Shown here one piece after another: positions 1 to 6,326 of a stretch of 9,521 nucleotides of DNA. The position numbers were made by a program, and so were the translations under genes. The notes beneath the pieces were generated by a model that saw nothing but the letters and a program-made list of their open reading frames with translations, made no database searches and was not told the DNA's origin. This DNA comes from Chryseobacterium sp. Lineage in GTDB: Bacteria; Bacteroidota; Bacteroidia; Flavobacteriales; Weeksellaceae. The DNA lies in NCBI GenBank assembly GCA_030146295.1, contig JASLCD010000473.1, forward strand, positions 1 to 9,521, given 5' to 3'. Numbering within the stretch: position 1 is the stretch's first letter; every line of letters begins with the position of its first letter.

Positions 1-85
1 CTTACAGTTGCGCGACAGTTCGTGATTTGCACACGATTCCCTTTTAATACACAGCTAAGTGTAACCAGTTTCGGTTGATAAAGAA
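1..85 (-). ncRNA. Cobalamin (B12) riboswitch, 5' half, cut by window edge
   Basis: Read on the minus strand this is the conserved core of the adenosylcobalamin-type riboswitch: an AAAAGGGAAT segment (complement of about 36-45), a short hairpin with arms TCGTG and CACGA around GCAAAT-type loop bases (20-24 with 32-36), and then CTGTCGCGCAACTGTAAG (complement of 1-18). The GGGAA...CGCAACTGTAA order is the family signature and is unlikely by chance. The 3' half, with the kissing loop and expression platform, lies off the left edge, so the controlled gene is also outside; in this group it is typically a TonB-dependent B12 receptor or another B12-linked gene. The 5' boundary near 85 is approximate. 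A weak -7-like box (TATATTTA, complement of 108-115) sits just upstream, without a convincing -33 element. Confidence 0.88.
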
Positions 86-290
86 GATGTTAAGAACTCC
101 TTGGTGGTAAATATAAGTATTTTATAAAAACGTAAAAGATATTTTATGCAAACAATAACTATTTCGCCATAACCTACTGGTTGTTATATAATTAAAAAAA
201 CCAATTTTCTCTAAATCGTATTATAATGTAGACGATTACATTAATTTTTTATTACTAAATCTTTAAGATATGGTGTAAAATAATCGCACA
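86..290. other. AT-rich intergenic leader, no gene seen
   Basis: This stretch is very AT-rich and has no open frame of note. It should contain the minus-strand promoter of the riboswitch transcript. The best -7 candidate is TATATTTA (complement of 108-115), but I see no TTG at the expected spacing. A short inverted repeat, TAATGTA (224-230) with TACATTA (237-243) followed by a T-run on the plus strand, resembles a weak terminator, but no plus-strand gene precedes it inside the window. Confidence 0.5.
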
Positions 291-542
291 ATGACAAAGA
301 AAACGCTGAATTACTATTGCATTTCAACTGTCAATTTTCAGTGTTTTTCAACCGGTTTTTCTGAACCGGTTCTGACTTGTGATTCTTTTGAAAAACAATC
401 ATCAATAAAGTCCGCAAATGGCTACACTTTTATCTTCTTTTCTGTAATTCCGGGTTCAAAACTTGATCGCCATATTAATACATTGAAAAAATCCGCCAAA
501 AAATTGACGGATTCTATATTATCCGGAGGATGTGGAAATTAA
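291..542 (+). CDS. Doubtful small hypothetical protein (83 aa)
   Basis: An ATG-initiated open frame of 83 codons, with no recognised family. The product would be Cys-containing (four or five Cys), have no clear signal peptide or membrane helix, and end in SGGCGN. The codon choice is not obviously unnatural for this genome. Against it being real, the last 55 bases lie over the minus-strand terminator of the convergent gene at 539-1081, the two stop codons overlap by a few bases, no TAnnTTTG box precedes the start, and two AACCGGTT palindromes (350-357, 364-371) lie inside it. I regard it as possibly spurious. Confidence 0.25.
   Translation: MTKKTLNYYCISTVNFQCFSTGFSEPVLTCDSFEKQSSIKSANGYTFIFFSVIPGSKLDRHINTLKKSAKKLTDSILSGGCGN
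485..513 (-). terminator. Rho-independent terminator of the secreted-protein gene
   Basis: On the minus strand AATCCGTCAA (complement of 504-513) pairs with TTGGCGGATT (complement of 490-499): ten pairs including one G-U wobble, a four-base loop, and a T-run at once after the stem (complement of 485-489). It begins about 26 bases past the stop codon of the minus-strand gene ending at 539, which fits a terminator for that gene. Confidence 0.75.
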
Positions 543-1081
543 TTGGCAGCCGGATCTGTAAGTTCTGGAGTAATTCCTAAAGATTTTAGCAGGTTTTTAT
601 GATCAAAAAGTAAGGTTGCATAATGTTTTCCTTTCTTAAAAACAAGTTTTGAACCTCCTGGAAACTCACTGTCTGCAGTAAGTTTCTGTGTTTTAGCATT
701 GTATTTACTGAACTTCGTTTTGCTGTCCTGCAGTGTACTTTTATTCATGATAAGACCAAATGGAAGTCCTTCTACCACCAAAGGCTTATTGTCTGAAATG
801 GTAAAAAACATTTCATTTACAGCATTGTTTTTCCCCAGACTGCAATACAGTTCCAATCCTGTTTTCGTTGGCCATTTCGCATATTTTTCCTCGTTAGCAT
901 CTTCATAAAACACTGTTTTTACATTCAACGCTTTTGAAATCCTATCAGTATTTTGCGGAAAAATAAATTCTGTGTTTTTGTCCAATAAGGAGCTTAAAAC
1001 TGCTGTTTTCTGCGAAAATGCGGTGATGCCTATCAGTTGAAAGAAGATGGTCAGAATTAAAGGTAATGGTTTTATTTGCAT
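539..1081 (-). CDS. Secreted protein of unknown function
   Basis: A 180-residue protein counted from the ATG at 1081. A longer frame opens at a TTG at 1108, but the ATG puts a typical signal peptide at the very N-terminus: basic start MQIKPLP, hydrophobic stretch to about residue 20, then TAFS-Q with probable cleavage before Gln24, a common pattern in Bacteroidota. There is no lipoprotein Cys, so the product is probably periplasmic or exported. I do not recognise the mature part. It contains a GLPFGLIMNKSTLQD segment (about 105-119), which resembles the small repeats of SmpA/BamE-like folds where such a motif precedes a helix; that is only a resemblance. The stop codon is followed by a good terminator. 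A -7-like box TACCTTTA lies at the complement of 1114-1121. It appears monocistronic. Confidence 0.75.
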   Translation of the reverse strand: MQIKPLPLILTIFFQLIGITAFSQKTAVLSSLLDKNTEFIFPQNTDRISKALNVKTVFYEDANEEKYAKWPTKTGLELYCSLGKNNAVNEMFFTISDNKPLVVEGLPFGLIMNKSTLQDSKTKFSKYNAKTQKLTADSEFPGGSKLVFKKGKHYATLLFDHKNLLKSLGITPELTDPAAN

Positions 1082-1166
1082 ACGGCTTTTACAATTTTTA
1101 TGATTCAATGATTTAAAGGTATTAAAATTACATTATCCCATCCTATAAAACCATGATATATTGTGA

Positions 1167-1730
1167 TCAATCCATCTTTTTATTTTTTTCAGCATCAGAA
1201 TAACGTTTCCATTGTTCTTTTGTGATTTCGTACGTGTAGTTCAATGAAGAATTTTCTCCGAAATAAGTGACTTCTTCTTCCCCTGTTTTCTTCGCTCCAA
1301 GCCTTCCGATTGCTATTTGTGAACGGATATTGCTGGCTCCGATCTGAAAATACACCTTTTCAACATCCTGAAAAACATAGTCTAACATGGCTGCTTTAAC
1401 AATGGGGTTGATTCCTTTTCCCCAATACTCTACCGAATAAAATGTATAACCGATAAATATGCTGCTTTCATTAGGATTATAATCATAAAAACGGGTGCTC
1501 CCTATGATCTTACCTGTAGATTTATCTACCACCCGGAATGCACCTTTACTTTGAATGGCTCCTTCAAAAAACACTTTGAAGACCTCTTTCTTCCATCTGT
1601 CCTTACTGGGATGCTGCTCCCAAACCCGAGGGTCGGCTGCTGCTGCATATACCTCTTCAAAATCCTCCTCCATTAACGGATAAAGATTAACGATTTCTGT
1701 TTCTAACTGAGGCTGGATGTTCAATTTCAT
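1167..1730 (-). CDS. GNAT family N-acetyltransferase, RimJ/RimL type
   Basis: A 187-residue single-domain acetyltransferase. It starts with the RimJ/RimL pattern (LETEIVNLYPLMEEDFEEVYA, residues 9-29, here written as separate parts LETEIVNLYPL and MEEDFEEVYA). The acetyl-CoA motif A region is YWGKGINPIVKAAMLDYVF (102-120), with the Gly-x-Gly-type pyrophosphate loop represented by W-G-K-G. Motif B is NIRSQIAIGRLGAKKTGEE (134-152), the usual N-x-x-S-x-x-x-x-x-x-x-G-A-x-x-x-G pattern. The family acetylates protein N-termini, amino acids or small amines with acetyl-CoA; the substrate here cannot be read from sequence. It lies 33 bases downstream of a second acetyltransferase on the same strand, so the two are probably co-transcribed. 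The C-terminal tail is Lys-rich (SDAEKNKKMD). Confidence 0.9.
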   Translation of the reverse strand: MKLNIQPQLETEIVNLYPLMEEDFEEVYAAAADPRVWEQHPSKDRWKKEVFKVFFEGAIQSKGAFRVVDKSTGKIIGSTRFYDYNPNESSIFIGYTFYSVEYWGKGINPIVKAAMLDYVFQDVEKVYFQIGASNIRSQIAIGRLGAKKTGEEEVTYFGENSSLNYTYEITKEQWKRYSDAEKNKKMD

Positions 1731-1763
1731 ATTAATTTACTTTTTTATTTATAATTCATTGGG

Positions 1764-2228
1764 TTAAATGCTCCACTCATAGTTGAGCCAATCTGTATTT
1801 TCCTTTGCTCCGAGTCTTTCATAAAATCTTTTTCCGCCTTCATTCCAGGGAGCCACGGTCCATTTTATCTGGGTACATTCATATTTTTTTGCTTCTTCCC
1901 GCAATGCGTTCATCAGCATTTCACCGATCTTTTGCCCCCGGTAATGATCATCCACATACAATTCTTTCATATAAACGGCAGGTCTGTTTCCGGCTGTGTA
2001 TGGCAAAAAGTAATAAACCAATATTCCTGCTATTCTACTTTGAGCCTCTGCCACTATACAATAAAAGTCAGGAGGAACTTTTCTAAATCCACTTTTGATA
2101 ACAACTTCCGGCGTGATGGCAAATGAATCCTCATAGTGTTCAAATACCGCCAGGGCTTTCATTAAAACCCAAATCTTTTCACTGTCTGCCTCAATAGCTT
2201 TTCTGATTATTATTTTCTGATTATTCAT
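1764..2228 (-). CDS. GNAT N-acetyltransferase, diamine (SSAT-like) type
   Basis: A 154-residue GNAT enzyme whose layout matches the spermidine/spermine (diamine) acetyltransferase branch: an N-terminal IRKAIEADSEKIWVLMKALA segment (8-27), YMKELYVDDHYRGQKIGEML (86-105) holding the acetyl-CoA loop RGQKIG, and the diagnostic IKWTVAPWNEGGKRFYERLG (121-140) followed by Ala, like the WNEP..FY..RGA segment of SSAT. The likely reaction is acetyl-CoA-dependent N-acetylation of a polyamine or related small amine; the substrate is an inference from the subfamily. It is the first gene of the two-gene unit with the RimJ/RimL-like enzyme and is transcribed divergently from a MocR-type regulator, which may control it. 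The start ATG at 2228 fits the family N-terminus. Confidence 0.88.
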   Translation of the reverse strand: MNNQKIIIRKAIEADSEKIWVLMKALAVFEHYEDSFAITPEVVIKSGFRKVPPDFYCIVAEAQSRIAGILVYYFLPYTAGNRPAVYMKELYVDDHYRGQKIGEMLMNALREEAKKYECTQIKWTVAPWNEGGKRFYERLGAKENTDWLNYEWSI

Positions 2229-2285
2229 TTTGATATGAAATGGTTAAAAAAACTGATTAACAATTCATTATTTATTTTACAGCTA

Positions 2286-2293
2286 CAAAATTA
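2286..2293 (-). promoter_or_regulatory. -7 promoter box of the acetyltransferase pair
   Basis: On the minus strand this reads TAATTTTG, a full match to the Bacteroidota -7 consensus TAnnTTTG. It would give a leader of roughly 50-60 bases before the ATG at 2228. I see no convincing TTG at the -33 position, which can mean activator dependence or a weak promoter. Confidence 0.5.
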
Positions 2294-2295
2294 CC

Positions 2296-2347
2296 CCAAT
2301 ATTGGAGTACATTTGTAGTCCAATACAAATAAAATGGATAGTCCAAT
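2296..2347 (+). promoter_or_regulatory. Promoter and probable autoregulatory operator of the MocR gene
   Basis: TACATTTG (2308-2315) is an exact TAnnTTTG -7 box 19 bases before the regulator's ATG. It sits inside an imperfect palindrome: ATTGGA (2301-2306) with TCCAAT (2319-2324), and a core TACA-TT-TGTA (2308-2317). CCAAT occurs in the same direction at 2296-2300, 2320-2324 and 2343-2347, spaced 24 and 23 bases (about two helical turns); the last two belong to a 9-base direct repeat TAGTCCAAT (2316-2324, 2339-2347). GabR/MocR proteins are known to bind direct repeats that overlap their own and divergent promoters, so this is a good operator candidate. The binding role is inference. Confidence 0.55.
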
Positions 2348-3812
2348 TATTGAAAATTTACTGAGTGATATACCTATTTCCCCTTCTTCTTCACGTGCGG
2401 TATACCTTCAGCTGTCAGATGGAATACTCCTCCTGATAAGACAGGGCAAATTAAGGACCGGGCAAAAACTACCTTCTTCCAGAGATATCGCAAAACTTCT
2501 CGGTATGAACCGGATTACAATTTCAAAAGCCATTGAGGAACTACAGATGCAAGGCTGGCTGGAAAGCTTTGTTGGACGTGGAACCTTTGTTTCCTCACAC
2601 ATTCCGGAGCTTAGTCCTGAAAAACTTCAGGAGGTTGTCAACCACAAAGGAATCAAAACAGCCGGTTTTGATATCAATGAAAAACTTTATCTGTGCAATC
2701 CTTATTCTGTTCCCTCTTCGGAGCTTCATTTGGATGATGGTTTTCCGGATCCCAAGCTGGCTCCATTAAAAGAGTTGTACAGAGCTTACAGAAACCAGTT
2801 AACCAGAAGTGGTTTATATGAAAAATTCGGTGGCTACAGTTTTCCCGACGGTTCTGAATTTTATAAAACCATTCTATCCAGGCATCTGAATGAAACCAGG
2901 GGATTAAAAACTTCTATGAACAATATATTATCCGTTCGTGGAACGCTGATGGGGATCAATCTGGTATGTACGGCACTGATCAGTCCCGGGGATGTAGTCG
3001 TTTCGGGAATTCCGGGGTGGCAGCGTGCAGAACATAATTTTATACATGCGAAAGCCAATCCTATAGGAATTCCCGTAGACGAATATGGATTATGTGTCGA
3101 TGAACTGAAAAAGATATGCAAAAGAACCAAAGTACGAATGGTATATGTCACTCCACATCATCATTATCCCACTACCGTATCGCTCCGTATCGACAGAAGA
3201 CTTGAACTGCTGAGGCTCGCCAACGAATATGGTTTTATTATTTTCGAGGATGACTACGATTTTGATTTCCACTACAATCACAGCCCCTTACTTCCACTAG
3301 CCAGTGCTGATGAAAATGGAATGGTTATTTATTGTGGTTCTTTCAGCAAAAGCTTCTCTCCAGCCTTTCGGATGGGGTATCTGGTGGCTTCAGAAAATGT
3401 AATTGAACATCTTGCTAATATTCGGATACTTCTGGACCGGCAGGGCGATCATATCCTGGATAATGCCATCGCTGATATTATCAATGACGGAACAGTACAA
3501 CGCTATACAAGAAAGGCATTAAGTATCTATGAGGGAAGGCGGGATCATTTTTGTGATTTACTGAAAACAGAACTTGGGAACGCGGTCGATTTCTCAGTTC
3601 CCGAAGGAGGAATGACTGTCTGGACAACATTTGATAAAAACATCAACATTGAAAGACTGGCAAAGCAGGCCTTCTCAAAAGGCTTATATATTTCTGACGG
3701 CAGTCTGCACAGGTATCCGGGATATAACCAGAATGCAATACGTTTGGGTTTTGCATCTTCTACTACAGATCAATTGAACCGAAGTGTAGAAATTCTGAAA
3801 AGATTGATATAG
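2334..3812 (+). CDS. MocR/GabR-type PLP-dependent transcriptional regulator
   Basis: A 492-residue fusion of a GntR-type winged-helix DNA-binding domain and a fold-type I aminotransferase domain, the full length usual for MocR proteins. Residues about 18-88 are the DNA-binding part, with LPSSRDIAKLLGMNR (46-60), ISKAIEELQMQGW and the wing GRGTFV (81-86). The aminotransferase-like domain runs from about 115. Its PLP residues are all present by alignment with GabR: Asp306 and Tyr308 in FEDDYDF, the Schiff-base Lys339 in SFSKSFSP, Arg346, and Arg470 in NAIRLGF, the carboxylate-binding Arg. The effector pocket is therefore probably functional for an amino-acid-like or amine ligand, unlike degenerate family members. 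The family activates or represses divergent genes and often itself; here the divergent genes are two acetyltransferases. The start ATG lies close behind the -7 box, giving a very short leader. Confidence 0.93.
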   Translation: MDSPIIENLLSDIPISPSSSRAVYLQLSDGILLLIRQGKLRTGQKLPSSRDIAKLLGMNRITISKAIEELQMQGWLESFVGRGTFVSSHIPELSPEKLQEVVNHKGIKTAGFDINEKLYLCNPYSVPSSELHLDDGFPDPKLAPLKELYRAYRNQLTRSGLYEKFGGYSFPDGSEFYKTILSRHLNETRGLKTSMNNILSVRGTLMGINLVCTALISPGDVVVSGIPGWQRAEHNFIHAKANPIGIPVDEYGLCVDELKKICKRTKVRMVYVTPHHHYPTTVSLRIDRRLELLRLANEYGFIIFEDDYDFDFHYNHSPLLPLASADENGMVIYCGSFSKSFSPAFRMGYLVASENVIEHLANIRILLDRQGDHILDNAIADIINDGTVQRYTRKALSIYEGRRDHFCDLLKTELGNAVDFSVPEGGMTVWTTFDKNINIERLAKQAFSKGLYISDGSLHRYPGYNQNAIRLGFASSTTDQLNRSVEILKRLI

Positions 3813-3965
3813 AATTTTTTAGGCTCAGAATAATAAGCAGTTTATCATTAAATATTATAATCACCTTCCCGTTTGGGAAAGGCTGATATTTCATAAATAA
3901 CAACAGGTCTGTTGAAAAAGAAAAATTGATTCGCATATATTCATCAATGGTGGCTGCGATTTCCT

Positions 3966-4334
3966 TTATTTTGACTGTTGCAAATTGAACACGGTACCTG
4001 CAGGATCGGTGATCCAATGCATATTTTCAGGAATCTCCTCGATTTCATCACAGGTTTCTACCCCGTTCTCCTGTAAATATTTTGTAGCTTCCTCTACATC
4101 GGGAACAGTAAGCTGCAACCAGGTTTCGGAATGGGTATAATTATCTACACAGTCTAACCAAATAATATTATTCCCGAATTTTACTTCGTGTGTTCTGGAA
4201 ACTGTTGGATTATTCATTGGTTTTTCCTCAACATCAAGTTTTAAAATATCTCTGTAGAAGCCAATTGTTTTTTCATATTTATTTTTTGGAATTTTTATGG
4301 CGATATTAATTCCAGCTTCAAATTTTTTATTCAT
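3966..4334 (-). CDS. VOC (glyoxalase/bleomycin-resistance) family protein
   Basis: A 122-residue vicinal-oxygen-chelate protein from the ATG at 4334; a frame extending to a TTG at 4349 adds only MKINT and is less likely. The first half has the IAIKIPKNKYEKTIGFYRDI pattern (11-30), the second TWLQLTVPDVEEATKYLQEN (71-90) and the closing WITDPAGTVFNLQQ (107-120), the standard D-P-x-G-x-x-F-x-x end. It is a single-domain (two beta-alpha-beta-beta-beta module) protein that would act as a dimer. Members include glyoxalases, antibiotic-binding proteins and many of unknown substrate; no specific activity is readable here. It is the last gene of a probable three-gene minus-strand operon, 45 bases after the RibD-C-like gene. 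Confidence 0.88.
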   Translation of the reverse strand: MNKKFEAGINIAIKIPKNKYEKTIGFYRDILKLDVEEKPMNNPTVSRTHEVKFGNNIIWLDCVDNYTHSETWLQLTVPDVEEATKYLQENGVETCDEIEEIPENMHWITDPAGTVFNLQQSK

Positions 4335-4379
4335 GGTATTTATTTTCAAATGATTAAAACTTAAGGGTTGATTTCCTTT

Positions 4380-4973
4380 TTAAATTTCCACAGTACCTGT
4401 TACGATTTTGCCATTCCTTTTATAATGGGCTATGATGACTCCTTTTGACGTTACATGACTTTCTGCCAGGACAAAAGCTGCCGGAACTGAATCATGATCA
4501 AACAATTTTTTTCCTTCACCAAGGATCAACGGATAGATTTTCAGTCTCCATTCATCTACAAGATCATGCTTCAGCAGCAGATGAATAAGCTCACTACTCC
4601 CCCAAACCTGAATATCTGCACCTTCTGACTGCTTCATTTTCCGGATATCTTCCACGTTTTTAAGGAAAAAAGTATTTTTCCAATCCGAATGTTGTATCGT
4701 TTGAGAGAGAACATATTTGTTTCCTTCGTTGATGCCGGGCCAGAAATCAGCATGTTCGGGCCAATAGGATGAAAAAATATCAAATGTTTTTCTTCCCAGA
4801 AGATAATCAGCCTGCTTCAGCTCTTCCTGCACTATTTTACCGAAAAGGTCATCACCATATGAGGCTGTCCAGCCTCCATATTTAAAGTTTCCGGATGTAT
4901 CTTCTTCTGGGCCGCCGGGAGCCTGCATCACCCCATCCATTGTAATCATGGATAAAACTGTTATTTTTCTCAT
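4380..4973 (-). CDS. Dihydrofolate reductase family (RibD C-terminal-like) protein
   Basis: A 197-residue stand-alone RibD-C/DHFR-like domain. It starts RKITVLSMITMDGVMQAPGG (2-21), where the S-x-D-G-type strand forms part of the nucleotide site. It continues with LLGRKTFDIFSSYWP (58-72) and ends with VWGSSELIHLLLKHDLVDEW (123-142) then LKIYPLILGEGKKLF (144-158), the hallmark of the YyaP/YwjB-like subgroup. Family members reduce pyrimidine or folate-like substrates with NAD(P)H; the true substrate of this subgroup is generally unknown, so riboflavin or folate biosynthesis should not be assumed. It sits 34 bases after the exported hydrolase and 45 before the VOC gene, all on the minus strand, so they are likely co-transcribed. 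Confidence 0.9.
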   Translation of the reverse strand: MRKITVLSMITMDGVMQAPGGPEEDTSGNFKYGGWTASYGDDLFGKIVQEELKQADYLLGRKTFDIFSSYWPEHADFWPGINEGNKYVLSQTIQHSDWKNTFFLKNVEDIRKMKQSEGADIQVWGSSELIHLLLKHDLVDEWRLKIYPLILGEGKKLFDHDSVPAAFVLAESHVTSKGVIIAHYKRNGKIVTGTVEI

Positions 4974-5007
4974 TTTATTTATTTTTTATAGTGTGTATTG
5001 TATCAGG

Positions 5008-5880
5008 CTATTTCAAAAAACCGTTCAGATAGTTCAGGATCGTAGTTGTCTGCATCATAAGGCTGACATGGGTTTGCCCCGGGGCTATGGCCAATTGGGA
5101 TTTTGGCATTGGACCCATATCTGCAAAAACATCACCTCCCAACAATTTATAGGTTTTTGATAACTCGGTTTTATCCAATCCATCATTATCACCTGCTATA
5201 ATTAAAACTGGGGCTGAAATTTTAGCAATATTATCATCACCCAGATTGAATGGCTGTCCGGCAGAAGCAATCATTTGCTCCAGAAACTTTGTCCATTTTG
5301 TTTTATCTGGTGCTACGGCATTGTAGGCAATATGCATAGGACTGTTTGTAAAGAGTTCGGGCTTCATCCCTTCAAGGGCTTTATTTACTTCAGGCAGCCA
5401 GCCGTTTGTTTTATATGTTGATGAAATAATAACCAGTTTGTTTAGTCTTTCCGGACTTTGTATAGCCAATTGATAAGCTATTTCTCCTCCGAAACTGTAC
5501 CCTGCAACATCCGCTTTATCAATTTTCAGATAGTCCATGACCTTTGTAACATCACTAGCCAAAGTAGCATGAGATAATTTTCTTTCTGAAAACGGGGTAT
5601 GCCCATGTCCTTGTAATTCAAGAGCGATTACTTTTCTGTTTTTAGACAGTTCCGGGATCAATTCACCCCAGTTCATATCAATGGTCATGAAAGCACCATG
5701 TAACAATACAATAGGCTTTCCTTTTCCATAGACCTCGTAGTAAACTTTAATGCCATTAACAGATGCATAGCCACTTTCAGAAGGTTTTACTTTTTGTCCA
5801 TATACCTGGGATGTGATAACGACAACTGTTAAAATCAGTAATGATTTCAATGCGGTGGAGAATTTGAATAGACTTTTCAT
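5008..5880 (-). CDS. Exported alpha/beta-fold hydrolase
   Basis: A 290-residue alpha/beta hydrolase from the ATG at 5880. A TTG-started frame to 5925 is rejected because the ATG gives a proper signal peptide (KSLFKFSTALK, then a hydrophobic run, ending SQVYG-Q near residue 28). The catalytic parts are complete: oxyanion loop LLHGAFM (59-65), nucleophile elbow AGYSFGG with Ser129, acid in AGDNDGL (Asp233), and His271 in GQTHVSL. The sequence is of the peroxidase-like/hydrolase general type (GKPIVLLHG, ELQGHGHT). Substrate is unknown; the signal peptide places it in the periplasm or outside. It is the first gene of a probable operon with the RibD-C-like and VOC genes; the promoter box lies about 34 bases upstream. 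Confidence 0.9.
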   Translation of the reverse strand: MKSLFKFSTALKSLLILTVVVITSQVYGQKVKPSESGYASVNGIKVYYEVYGKGKPIVLLHGAFMTIDMNWGELIPELSKNRKVIALELQGHGHTPFSERKLSHATLASDVTKVMDYLKIDKADVAGYSFGGEIAYQLAIQSPERLNKLVIISSTYKTNGWLPEVNKALEGMKPELFTNSPMHIAYNAVAPDKTKWTKFLEQMIASAGQPFNLGDDNIAKISAPVLIIAGDNDGLDKTELSKTYKLLGGDVFADMGPMPKSQLAIAPGQTHVSLMMQTTTILNYLNGFLK

Positions 5881-5913
5881 AATAGTATCGGATTGGGTTA
5901 TTAAACTTATAAC

Positions 5914-5921
5914 CAAAATTA
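5914..5921 (-). promoter_or_regulatory. -7 promoter box of the exported-hydrolase operon
   Basis: The minus strand reads TAATTTTG, an exact TAnnTTTG match, 33 bases before the ATG at 5880. This agrees with choosing that ATG over the TTG at 5925, which would lie upstream of the box. No clear TTG was found at the -33 position. Confidence 0.5.
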
Positions 5922-6154
5922 GCAAGCCAATATGAAACCGGACTTGCCACAGGACAAGATTTTACTTAGAAGAAGTCAATTCTTTGTATTCCTTTTGGCA
6001 AACCTGCTTCAGGCACCTTATATTTTACTTCATTGCAGAATATATAAAGGAAAATATCACATAATAAACTGATTTAAAATAAATATTTTATTAATAATTC
6101 TACAACAGTTGATAAAAATTTATTAATTTCGAACAGAACTAAACCTATATTATT

Positions 6155-6298
6155 ATGAAAAATTTAAAGAAAATCGAAAGACAGGAATTAAAAACCATTA
6201 AAGGTGGGATTGACTGCAGAGGTGGTCAATTATGCCTAATTGGTGGAAAATGGCAATGCATGCCATATGACGGATGTGGTGGTGGAAACCAGCCTTAA
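6155..6298 (+). CDS. Bacteriocin-like Gly-Gly-leader peptide 1
   Basis: A 47-residue precursor peptide. Residues 1-18 are MKNLKKIERQELKTIKGG, a basic amphipathic leader ending in Gly-Gly, the processing site used by C39-peptidase ABC exporters. This leader type is common to the 'bacteriocin-like protein' genes of Chryseobacterium. The core is 29 residues, with Cys at 21, 27, 35 and 41, many Gly, a second GG at 30-31, and the end GCGGGNQP. Four Cys allow two disulfides or thioether-type modification; no modifying enzyme is visible in the window. A second peptide gene with nearly the same leader follows after 28 bases, and a shared terminator closes the pair. The upstream 90 bases are AT-rich; TAATTTCG (6124-6131) is a one-mismatch -7 box without a well-spaced -33. 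Whether the product kills, signals or does something else is not shown by the sequence. Confidence 0.85.
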   Translation: MKNLKKIERQELKTIKGGIDCRGGQLCLIGGKWQCMPYDGCGGGNQP

Positions 6299-6326
6299 AT
6301 CTTAAGTTTAATCCAATGACCTGACT

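Noticed and set aside
224..253. Hairpin TAATGTA/TACATTA followed by T-rich DNA as a plus-strand terminator
   Set aside because: The stem is short and A/T only apart from one pair, and no plus-strand gene precedes it in the window.
1082..1108. TTG-started extension of the secreted-protein gene
   Set aside because: The ATG at 1081 gives a normal signal peptide at the N-terminus; the extra nine residues (MNHKNCKSR) would put charged residues before it without benefit.
1805..2126. Plus-strand open frames opposite the SSAT-like acetyltransferase
   Set aside because: They are antisense shadows of a well-supported gene and show no family features.
3763..4017. Minus-strand 84-codon frame between the MocR gene and the VOC gene
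   Set aside because: It overlaps the ends of both neighbours in other frames and has no recognisable features; the 153-base gap holds only a weak, bulged CCTTCCC/GGGAAAGG hairpin without a T-run.
5881..5925. TTG-started extension of the exported hydrolase
   Set aside because: The extension runs through the TAnnTTTG promoter box at 5914-5921 and adds a hydrophobic leader before the proper signal peptide.
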